NCBI GenBank assembly: GCA_050330975.1 | Contig: JBHJHK010000266.1 | Span: 1-22,342, forward strand | DNA: 22,342 nt | Direction: 5' to 3' | Origin: JBHJHK01 sp050330975 | GTDB taxonomy: Bacteria; Pseudomonadota; Gammaproteobacteria; Competibacterales; Competibacteraceae | Part shown: positions 1 through 6,547 of the stretch, one piece after another | Position numbering within the stretch: position 1 is the first letter of the stretch | Layout of the letters: every line of letters starts with the position of its first letter | Notes under the pieces: generated by a model | Told to the model about the DNA's origin: nothing | Seen by the model: the letters and a program-made list of their open reading frames with translations, nothing else | Databases searched by the model: none | Program-made: the position numbers and the translations under genes

Positions 1-2
1 GC

Positions 3-152
3 CACGAGCGGCGGGCCGCGGCCCAGGGGCGCGAGATCGCGGCCCTGGAGCAGCAGCTGGTCAGCGAGCGGCTCGTCGCCCGCGAGAAGCAGAGCCTGCT
101 GGAGGACGCCGAGGGCGCCCTGCGCGACGCCTTCCAGTCCCTGGCGGCGGCA
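3..152 (+). pseudogene. RmuC-like fragment, probably a chimeric contig end
   Basis: An open frame enters at base 3 and encodes about 50 residues rich in Glu, Gln, Ala and Leu. They include LLEDAEGALRDAFQSLAA, which resembles the coiled-coil to core junction of the DNA recombination protein RmuC. Codon choice (almost only CTG, GAG, CAG, GTC, CGC) differs from the TTG/GGG/CCC-rich style of the next gene. Near base 150 the frame runs without a stop into an unrelated solute-binding protein. RmuC is a cytoplasmic nuclease-like protein, so a natural fusion to an exported binding protein makes little biological sense. I infer an assembly or library chimera, or less likely a deletion fusion. The family call rests on a short fragment. 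Confidence 0.5.
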
Positions 153-812
153 TTGGCCGAGCCCACGGGCTGGTCGGCCATTGCCAACCGCCCAGAATGG
201 GGGTTTTTCACCTTTGCCCACACCGACCCCACCCGCTCCAACAGTGGCCTCATGACGTTGGTGCTCATGGGTTATGATTTCCACAATGCCCGGCGCAACT
301 TGAAGGCCGACCAGGTCATGGACCAGGAGTTTTTGGCCTGGCTCGAAGAACTCCATGGCTATTTGGACGCCGAGGTATCCTCCACCGGCACCCTGATGCG
401 GGAATTCCTCCGCTTTGGCCCCTCCCAGCTCAACGGGGTGATGGTCTACGAGAATTTGGCCCTAGCAAACCTCGATACTGCCAAGGGGCGCTGGGGAGAG
501 TTGGCGGTGGTCTACCCCACCCAAAGCGTCTGGAACGACAATCCCTACTACATCCTCGATGTGCCCTGGAGCAGCCCCGACCACCACCAGGCGGCCCGGG
601 CCTTCCAGGCGTTCTTGTTGAGCGACGTGGCCCAGCGCCAGGCCCGGGACGAATACCTGTTTCGCCCGGCCAATCTAGAGGTGCCGATTCTGGAGTCGGG
701 GAGCGCTTTCAACCAGCTGCAAGATACCGTGCAAGTGGACGTCCCCGCCATTCGCCGCCCCCGGGGGGACGTGCTGGAGCTTCTGATCAACGTCTGGCGG
801 CGGCTGGAATGA
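153..812 (+). CDS. Extracellular solute-binding protein, 5'-truncated
   Basis: The 219 residues from the TTG at 153 are the C-terminal half of a periplasmic binding-protein fold. They align along their length with the middle of the lipoprotein encoded at 820-2490. Shared blocks are GW..........EWG.F.F.HT.P..SNSGL, FGPS.L..VMVYEN, VYP...W.D.P and YLFRPA. Relative to that paralogue, about 150 N-terminal residues, including any signal peptide, are missing. The TTG is therefore only the point where homology begins and not a real start. Unlike the paralogue, this protein ends after the binding domain and has no VWA domain. The stop at 810-812 lies 7 nt from the stop of the convergent paralogue, with no room for a terminator. 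The ligand is unknown. Confidence 0.75.
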   Translation: MAEPTGWSAIANRPEWGFFTFAHTDPTRSNSGLMTLVLMGYDFHNARRNLKADQVMDQEFLAWLEELHGYLDAEVSSTGTLMREFLRFGPSQLNGVMVYENLALANLDTAKGRWGELAVVYPTQSVWNDNPYYILDVPWSSPDHHQAARAFQAFLLSDVAQRQARDEYLFRPANLEVPILESGSAFNQLQDTVQVDVPAIRRPRGDVLELLINVWRRLE

Positions 813-819
813 TCTGCAC

Positions 820-2490
820 CTAGAAAAACGTCGCAATGTCTCGAAAGGCCCGCTCTACATCCTCGGGGTTGCCCTCGTAGGCCCTAGAGCGGGTGGCTTC
901 GGCCACGCGTTCCAATTCCCCCAAGTTGGCCCCGGCGCCGTAGGCGATGGGGAACACCCCCACGGGGTTGGGGCCTTCCCGTTCCAGCCGCGCCAAGAGC
1001 TCGCGCAACGCCAGCTGGCTGTCGGTGTCGGCCCCATCGGTGAGGACCACCACCGCCTGGATGCGGTCCAGTTGGGCATTGTCCAGCAAGTAATCCCGGG
1101 CTTGCGCCACTGCATCAAATAGCGCCGTCCCCCCCCGGGGGAACAGGCCGTTGATAGCGTTCTCGGCCCTGGGGCGATCTCGGCCCAGTTCCAGGCGCCG
1201 GAACACCCAATTCAAGCGGCCGTTGAAGGCCAGCAGGGAAAACTGGTCGCGGTCCCCCAAGGCCGCCAATAACTGCCGAGCCCCTTGTTTGGCCTGGGTC
1301 ATGCGGTTGTCCTTGGCCATGCTGCCGGAGGTGTCCATCACCAGTACGATGTCGGCGGCCTTTTTGGTGGTTTCCCACAGCTCCAGCACCGCCTGGAGGA
1401 CATTGGCCCGGGGCACTGGCAACACCGTTTGGGGTTGTTGAGGATCCACCCCGTGGGCGCTGTCGATGGGGGCGGTGATGGGAATCGCGGGGTCGGCGGG
1501 GCGAAAGCCGTAGTTAAGCGCCTTGCGCTGCTGGGGCTCGGCCAGCAAAAAATCGATATAGCGCTCGGCGGCGGCCCGGTGGAGGTCGCTGACCCACTCC
1601 CGCTGGACCACGGCGATGGGATGGTCGCTCCAGAAGGTCCCCTCCTTGGGGTAGATGGCCACTAAGGGCATGGCTAAATCGTCCCGGTCGTAGGACTCGA
1701 TGACCATGTTTTCGTAGAGCACTGCGGCGCTCAAATAACTTGGGCCGTGGTCCATGAGCTGGCGGCCGAAGAATCCCGTGGAGCGGCCGTAGTGGACCAC
1801 GGCCCGTTCGATGGCGGTGACAAACTCCACCGTGGTGGGGTTTTCTACGTCCCGAAGGCGCAGCCGCCGCCGCTGGCCGCTGCCGGCGTAGGTTTCGGCC
1901 AACACCGCGATCAAGCCGCTATTGCTGTAGCGGGGGTGGGTGTGGCCGAACTTAAACCGCCCCCACTGGGGGTGACCCACCGCCCCCCAACCCGCTGGGT
2001 GGCGCACCAACTCCAGAATTTCCCCCCAGCCGATGGGGCGTTCGCCATAGCCCAAGGCTTCGGCCATGGGGCGCCACATGGCGATCACCACTGGAGAGAG
2101 CACCAGGTTGCGGGAGGGGCCCACCACATCGCCGCGGCCCTGTTCCTGCCACTGGCCGTTGGCCAGTTCGATAAACGCCCCCGACGCCGGGCTCACCAGG
2201 TGGGCCTGGCGGCTGCCCTGGAGAATTTCGTCCATGGCCTCCCCCGAGCCCATGGGGATGGCCCGCACCGCGATGCGTTCGCCGCTCTCCAGCTCGTGGC
2301 CCGCGGCGTTGAACGCGGCGGTGACGTCTTCCAGCCAGGCGCGCTTTTCCGAGCCGTAGGTCAACACCAGTTCGACGGTGGGTTGGGGGCTACAGCCGAC
2401 GAGCCCCAGGGCCAGAAGCGCCAGAAGCGCGAGCAGCGCGAGCCCCCAAGGCCGGCGGAGGGAAAAAACACCAAAGGCAATCCAGGACAT
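820..2490 (-). CDS. Lipoprotein with solute-binding and VWA domains
   Basis: I start at the ATG ending at 2490, not the upstream in-frame codon at 2538, because GAGG lies 8 nt upstream and the protein then opens with a clean lipoprotein signal. That signal is a hydrophobic LALLALLALLALGL stretch followed by lipobox LVGC, with lipidated Cys near residue 33. Residues ~40-370 form a type 2 periplasmic binding-protein domain. Residues ~380-555 are a von Willebrand A domain with an apparently complete MIDAS: DTSGS at 386-390, the Thr of GGTALFDAV, and the Asp of LTDGAD. Proteins with this architecture sit on the outer face of a membrane and probably bind a ligand and a metal-dependent partner; the actual ligand is unknown. 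The gene is convergent with a paralogue lacking the VWA domain, so the pair probably arose by duplication. Confidence 0.85.
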   Translation of the reverse strand: MSWIAFGVFSLRRPWGLALLALLALLALGLVGCSPQPTVELVLTYGSEKRAWLEDVTAAFNAAGHELESGERIAVRAIPMGSGEAMDEILQGSRQAHLVSPASGAFIELANGQWQEQGRGDVVGPSRNLVLSPVVIAMWRPMAEALGYGERPIGWGEILELVRHPAGWGAVGHPQWGRFKFGHTHPRYSNSGLIAVLAETYAGSGQRRRLRLRDVENPTTVEFVTAIERAVVHYGRSTGFFGRQLMDHGPSYLSAAVLYENMVIESYDRDDLAMPLVAIYPKEGTFWSDHPIAVVQREWVSDLHRAAAERYIDFLLAEPQQRKALNYGFRPADPAIPITAPIDSAHGVDPQQPQTVLPVPRANVLQAVLELWETTKKAADIVLVMDTSGSMAKDNRMTQAKQGARQLLAALGDRDQFSLLAFNGRLNWVFRRLELGRDRPRAENAINGLFPRGGTALFDAVAQARDYLLDNAQLDRIQAVVVLTDGADTDSQLALRELLARLEREGPNPVGVFPIAYGAGANLGELERVAEATRSRAYEGNPEDVERAFRDIATFF

Positions 2491-2577
2491 GGCCACGACC
2501 TCACGGATGGGTTTACCGATCCCCAGGGGATATCCCACGGGGAGGTTGTGGCGATTCTAATGGATCTGGGTGGCTAA

Positions 2578-2591
2578 CGCCCCCCCGCGGG
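2578..2591. repeat. Left copy of 14-bp repeat flanking the ATPase cassette
   Basis: CGCCCCCCCGCGGG here is identical to 5397-5410. The match continues for five more bases with one difference (CATCG here, AATCG there), giving 19 of 20 on the best gapless alignment. This copy lies in the intergenic space between the lipoprotein start and the second ATPase stop. It could be a duplicated insertion target or a chance match in C-rich DNA. Confidence 0.4.
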
Positions 2592-2606
2592 CATCGTATC
2601 TACCCA

Positions 2607-4094
2607 TCAGATGTTTGCCTCGCGGATAAACTCGAGACCCGGTTCGAGATCAATGGCAATGATGGCTCGGTATCCCTCCCCAGAGGTTGCACCCTTCGAA
2701 GTCGCTGCCTTTAGAAGGGCGCCGTGGGTCTGGCGGCCCGTCGTTGCATCGACAAAGTCGGCGAGATCTCCAGTGAGTGATACATCCCCAAGGGGCGTCT
2801 TTACGAGCTGTGCTGTCATGGCGTCGAGGTAGGTGTCGATCGGTCTGGTCAAAGACGTTATCGTTGCCGCTGCCATAAGATAAGCCGCCACGCGGCCCTT
2901 CTCGTCTAAGGTACTGCGAATGCGAGCCAAATCGGCGGCGACATGGATCCAAATCTCGGAAGGCTTGCCCGATAACCATAAAATGTATTCGGATATCACG
3001 GCAAAGACATCGGTGAGATCTACCCCATGGGTACCGCTTGCCCTGCGATAGCAATCGGCCAATAGCCGATCTCGACAAAAATACAGTCGTCTTCGCGTCG
3101 TCGATTGAGGATGTAGGGCGATGAGGTTAGAAATCAAAAGCTCCTTAGTGATCTGGCCAATATCTGAATTTTTGGTTTCCAAGCGCTCGGCGATTTCCGT
3201 GGGACGCGCTGGCTCCCCTCCCCGAATAAGGGCATTTATAAACTGGCGAGCGCGCAGTGGCAGCATGTCCAGTGTTCGCAACAGGGATTCGGATTGGATA
3301 TCGATGAGGGCGTGAAAATGACTGCGGGCAGATAAATGGGGTGCGATCCGCACAATCCGCGCCAACGACCAAGCATGTTCTGGGGAATCGACGAATAAGA
3401 TGGCCGCGGCCCCCCCATGGGCTCGGGATGTCACTTTCAAATCGCCGAGTTCTGCCATGAAGCTGCTGTAATGGATTTTGGGTAGTTGAATAGGTGCGAA
3501 GGCTTGGAAGATGCGTCGATCCGGATCATTCTGGGTATTGGTCGACCGAGCACTCGCTACGATCATGACATGATCGTGATTTTGAAGCAGATCGCGTATT
3601 CGCGATTGAGCGGCGTCGTCAGCGGCGCCGCGTGCGAGGAGTAAATCGAAACCGTCCACCAAAAGCACGATGAGACGCCCAGCTTTTTGGTCGTCGCTGG
3701 TAAGGGCTCGGTTCAATGCCTCCAGGGAGGATTGCCACTCTCGATCGCCGCCACCTCGCCAGGGATAGTGTTGTTTGGTGGGACACACGCCCTCTAGCAT
3801 CTCCGTCGGCCGGCGCAGCAATACCTCTGGTGCAATGATCGCACTGTCAATCTCGCTGAATGGGACAATGAGGGGGCTTTGGCTTTGCAGGCTCTTTATA
3901 CCCTCGGCGATCAACTGTAAAGCGACCGATTTGCCAGCGCCGGGTGGGCCGGCGAGCAAGACGTGTTGCAGGGGTGCTCGCCGATGTCTCCCATTGGATC
4001 TCACAAAGGCCAGGGTGCGATCGACGGTGGTGGCGAGACGACGACGAGCTCCATCACCGGCTGGAACGAGGGCTAAGGGCGAGATCGCCACCAC
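2607..4094 (-). CDS. AAA+/STAND-like ATPase with winged-helix region
   Basis: The 495-aa product has a Walker A motif GPPGAGKS at residues 49-56, a Walker B-type strand LIVLLVDGFD at 141-150 and a sensor-like strand VMIVASARST near 176. A winged-helix-like segment covers about residues 275-345 (LRARQFINALIRGGEPARPT.IAERL). The last ~140 residues are helical and I do not recognise them. There is no signal peptide or membrane segment, so it is cytoplasmic. It starts at a GTG inside the end of the upstream ATPase gene, overlapping it by 22 nt, which suggests translational coupling; no good Shine-Dalgarno is visible. Base composition is less GC-rich than the flanks, consistent with acquisition. 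Similar ATPases act as signal-transduction switches, but I cannot name a function. Confidence 0.7.
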   Translation of the reverse strand: MVAISPLALVPAGDGARRRLATTVDRTLAFVRSNGRHRRAPLQHVLLAGPPGAGKSVALQLIAEGIKSLQSQSPLIVPFSEIDSAIIAPEVLLRRPTEMLEGVCPTKQHYPWRGGGDREWQSSLEALNRALTSDDQKAGRLIVLLVDGFDLLLARGAADDAAQSRIRDLLQNHDHVMIVASARSTNTQNDPDRRIFQAFAPIQLPKIHYSSFMAELGDLKVTSRAHGGAAAILFVDSPEHAWSLARIVRIAPHLSARSHFHALIDIQSESLLRTLDMLPLRARQFINALIRGGEPARPTEIAERLETKNSDIGQITKELLISNLIALHPQSTTRRRLYFCRDRLLADCYRRASGTHGVDLTDVFAVISEYILWLSGKPSEIWIHVAADLARIRSTLDEKGRVAAYLMAAATITSLTRPIDTYLDAMTAQLVKTPLGDVSLTGDLADFVDATTGRQTHGALLKAATSKGATSGEGYRAIIAIDLEPGLEFIREANI

Positions 4095-5264
4095 GATTCG
4101 ACCACTTTGTAGGCAAACGATGCACGGCGATCGTTGGGGTCGATGTTGATGAAAGCGTCCTCTTCCATAGCATCCAAGAGATCTTGTGCCGCTTCTCTCG
4201 TCAACTTCTCAGCGATGGCGGCCTCGATCAGTTCATCGACGGTCACCCCACCGGCAGCAGCTACCCTTTCCAATAAGCGTCGGACCGTCTTTTCATCGTC
4301 ACCGAATCGCCGCAGACGTTTGGTGAACTGCTGAAAAAAGCCCCGCTCGAACTCTTTGCGATAAGGCCCCGCTAGGGCTTGCTTGATGTCATCTGGAGTG
4401 CGGGCGTCCTCGCCTTCAATTTCGATCATCGCTCGTTGTAGAAAACTCGGAAAGGAATCAGCAGCAGCCCCGATAACGGCTGCTCCGTGTTCTTCTTTCC
4501 ACCAATCGAACCCATAGCTCCTCGCCAATGCTTTTAACATCGCCAGCGCCTTGTCATTCCCGAGGGGAGTCACGGTGATGCCAACGAGATCGTTGAGATG
4601 GTCGATCTCTAAATGGTGGTTGCGGGCGATATCGCGAATGCCGATGGAGCCTGCGATCGCCATCGGCATACCCGCTTGACGCCACCGACGCAAGGTGGCG
4701 AGGAACATGTCGACAACCGAGGCGTCGGCACCGGATTCGATTTGGTTTTACAAAAATAGGGTAGTTCGTCGAAAAAAAAGACAATCGGTGTCTTCGACTC
4801 CAATGTCTTACTCTCCACGACCTCTGCAAGCTGAACCCAATACTCGAGAAATAGGCGCTCTCGCCCTGTATCAGCCTCAGTCCCGTGGCCTTCGCCACCG
4901 AGAAGTTTGATGGCAGCTTTCAAAGCCTCTGGGAGTAGAGATAACTGCCCCCAATGACCGAGAATACCCCTCTCGGTCTCGCGGGGCAGCTGAGCCAGTA
5001 ACATAGAGATGAAGTTCGACGTACTGACTCTGCCCTCGAGGTTCAGCCAAACCACGTGAACCTGGTCTTCCTCTCGGAGGATGCGGGCCACCTCCTTGAG
5101 AATTGAGGGAGAATTGAGGATTTCCCCGTTCGACGCGGTCCGAAAAGTGCCGCGCTGCCCTTTGCCCGCAGGGTGCGGAGGACTTTGGTGGTGAGGGCGC
5201 GGCGCGGCCAAAATCGGTCGCCGTCGACGCCGCCACCAAAATGGGGTTCGAGGACGTCATTCAT
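4073..5264 (-). pseudogene. Archaeal-type AAA ATPase, broken by two frameshifts
   Basis: Three consecutive frames reconstruct one 393-residue ATPase. Frame 1 (5264 down to ~5120) gives the N-terminus and Walker A GPRRTGKSS. Frame 2 (to ~4745) gives Walker B IVFFFDELPYF. Frame 3 (to 4073) gives the sensor region and a C-terminal winged-helix-like end, FAYKVVESWWRSRP. Lesion 1 is a perfect 11-bp tandem duplication (5098-5108 and 5109-5119); removing one copy restores GKSSILKEV. Lesion 2 is a shift equal to loss of one base between 4735 and 4749, most simply from the AAA run at 4741-4743 (minus strand); restoring it gives KTKIESGAD. The net change of +10 bases makes the rest divisible by three. 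The architecture resembles predicted ATPases of COG1672. It is the first gene of a two-gene cassette, with a near-leaderless start. A sequencing error could explain lesion 2 but hardly lesion 1. Confidence 0.8.
5098..5119. repeat. 11-bp perfect tandem duplication causing a frameshift
   Basis: GAGAATTGAGG occurs twice in direct succession (5098-5108, 5109-5119). On the minus strand it reads CCTCAATTCTC twice, directly after the codons of the Walker A motif. Eleven is not a multiple of three, so the reading frame moves. Loss of one copy would rebuild a normal P-loop context, so the mutation is in principle revertible by slipped pairing. Confidence 0.95.
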
Positions 5265-5286
5265 GTTCTAAAAAGAATATACTTTT
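5264..5286. promoter_or_regulatory. Operator-like repeat 1 of the ATPase cassette
   Basis: This 23-bp sequence matches 5313-5335 at 21 of 23 positions; both begin TGTTCTAA and end TATACTTTT. Its core AAGAATATACTT (5273-5284) is a near-palindrome. It abuts the ATPase start codon and contains the predicted -10 hexamer, an ideal position for repression. No regulator gene of a classical family is adjacent. One of the two ATPases with winged-helix regions could bind here, which is speculation. Confidence 0.6.
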
Positions 5287-5304
5287 GAGCATATTTACAA
5301 GCAA
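5276..5304 (-). promoter_or_regulatory. Sigma70-like promoter giving a near-leaderless mRNA
   Basis: On the minus strand TTGCTT (5304-5299) is followed after exactly 17 nt by TATATT (5281-5276). Transcription would begin about 7 nt further on, only some 4-5 nt before the ATG at 5264. That fits the absence of any Shine-Dalgarno ahead of this start. The -10 lies inside operator-like repeat 1. Confidence 0.5.
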
Positions 5305-5312
5305 AAATTTCG

Positions 5313-5335
5313 TGTTCTAAGAAGTATATACTTTT
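5313..5335. promoter_or_regulatory. Operator-like repeat 2 of the ATPase cassette
   Basis: This is the second copy of the 23-bp repeat. Its core AAGTATATACTT (5322-5333) is a perfect 12-bp palindrome, with partly symmetric TCTAA and TTAGA arms outside it. The palindrome centre is 49 bp from that of copy 1, just upstream of the predicted -35. Two same-orientation palindromic sites bracketing a promoter suggest cooperative binding by a dimeric regulator. Confidence 0.6.
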
Positions 5336-5392
5336 AGAGACATGTACAGTAGCTACAGACGGGAACGCGGCCCTTCGAGTCATCTCGATAGC

Positions 5393-6547
5393 TTACCGCC
5401 CCCCCGCGGGAATCGACTCGTTCAGGGCCTTGAAACACACCCCCAACCCAATGCGCAGCCGCGCCCTTTCCATGGGCAGGGGGCGGCAGCTGAGGCGGGC
5501 GGTGTTTCCCAGCCGGGCGGTGAGGACCCCGCTGGCCACCCCCTGGGTGAGGTTGGCCCCCAAGCGACCCAACAAGCTCTCCCCTAGGGTGAGATGGGCC
5601 ATCTCGGCGGCCTCATGGGAGACGATGGCAAACGCGGCGTTGGCTACGGTGAGGGCGATGAGGCGCACCGTGGCCACGGGGCCCGGGCGGTAGCCGTAGA
5701 CGGCGCAGACCGCCTTGATGAGTTGGGTATTGCGCCACAAGACAAACAGCACATCCACGATGGTAAACGGCGATAGGCCGGTGCCGATGGCGGTGCGCAG
5801 GGTTTCGGCCTTGATCAACTCGTCGGCCCGCTGGTCCAGGGGTTTCAACACCTGTTCTTCGAAGGCGAGCTGCAGCTGGCGGTGGTTGGCCAACCGGGCC
5901 CGGTCCCGGCGGAAGGCCTTGATACCCTGTCGCACTCCCGGCAGGGGATGGTCTTGGTAGTGGCGGGTTAGGGCGGTGAAAAACTGCTCCCGGGCCTTGG
6001 TATTCAAATCCTCCAGGCGCTCCCCCTTCTTCGCCAACGCCAGCACGGTTTTCAGCCGGCCCACATCGGCCAACGTGGCATAGAGAGTGTAGACCACGGT
6101 GCTACAGGCCAGGATGAGCAGTCCCAGGAACAAAGCCCCCAGCAACCCACTGGTGGCCGCCAGGCGCTGATAGACCTCTAGGCCATCGTGGACGGCGATG
6201 ATGGCGATGAGGCCCAACACCGCCATTAGGGTCCAGCCCAGCAGGGCAGACCAGCGGGGAGCGTTGCGCCTCGCTTCCCGGGGCAGGGGCGGGGTCGCGG
6301 GCAATCCAGTACGGGGGCGATCCACGACCACATAGTCGTCGGGGTCGGCGTCGACAGGGGCCCCTGGGGTCGCGGCAACGGCGGCGTCGGGATCGGCTAG
6401 AGGTGCTGGGGCGTCCCTGGGGGATGGCGACGCTTCGTCCCCTGGAGCCGTCGTCGCCGATGCCAATCCCCGGTCCAGGGGAGTGTCGAGGCGGGTAAAA
6501 CTGTCGTCGTCTTCGACGAGGTAAGGGTGGTTGGCGGGTGCGGTCAT
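5393..6547 (-). CDS. ycjF: YcjF family inner-membrane protein (DUF697)
   Basis: The product is about 384 residues. The first ~95 residues are acidic and Pro/Ala-rich, probably disordered and cytoplasmic. Two adjacent transmembrane segments follow (about 101-120 and 135-158), then a helical middle region and a C-terminal DUF697-like block with hydrophobic helices (SPFTIVDVLFVLWRN, VANAAFAIVSHEAAEM). The ATG at 6547 overlaps the ycjX stop (TGATG); a GTG one codon upstream is the alternative start. This overlap implies translational coupling. In Enterobacteria ycjX-ycjF belong to the PspF phage-shock regulon, but their biochemical role is unclear. The stop region coincides with one copy of the 14-bp repeat that flanks the ATPase cassette. 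Confidence 0.9.
   Translation of the reverse strand: MTAPANHPYLVEDDDSFTRLDTPLDRGLASATTAPGDEASPSPRDAPAPLADPDAAVAATPGAPVDADPDDYVVVDRPRTGLPATPPLPREARRNAPRWSALLGWTLMAVLGLIAIIAVHDGLEVYQRLAATSGLLGALFLGLLILACSTVVYTLYATLADVGRLKTVLALAKKGERLEDLNTKAREQFFTALTRHYQDHPLPGVRQGIKAFRRDRARLANHRQLQLAFEEQVLKPLDQRADELIKAETLRTAIGTGLSPFTIVDVLFVLWRNTQLIKAVCAVYGYRPGPVATVRLIALTVANAAFAIVSHEAAEMAHLTLGESLLGRLGANLTQGVASGVLTARLGNTARLSCRPLPMERARLRIGLGVCFKALNESIPAGGR
5397..5410. repeat. Right copy of the 14-bp cassette-flanking repeat
   Basis: CGCCCCCCCGCGGG here encodes the Pro-Ala-Gly-Gly-Arg end of ycjF on the minus strand and matches 2578-2591 exactly. A repeat at a gene's 3' end, with a second copy on the far side of a compositionally distinct cassette, is the layout expected from insertion at that site. 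No integrase is present. Confidence 0.4.

Noticed and set aside
1747..2577. 276-codon plus-strand frame opposite the VWA lipoprotein gene
   Set aside because: It is a shadow of the lipoprotein frame; no ribosome binding site or domain was seen.
4735..5119. Programmed ribosomal frameshifting as the explanation for the broken ATPase
   Set aside because: Neither shift site is a classical slippery heptamer with a downstream structure, and an exact 11-bp duplication explains the first shift completely.
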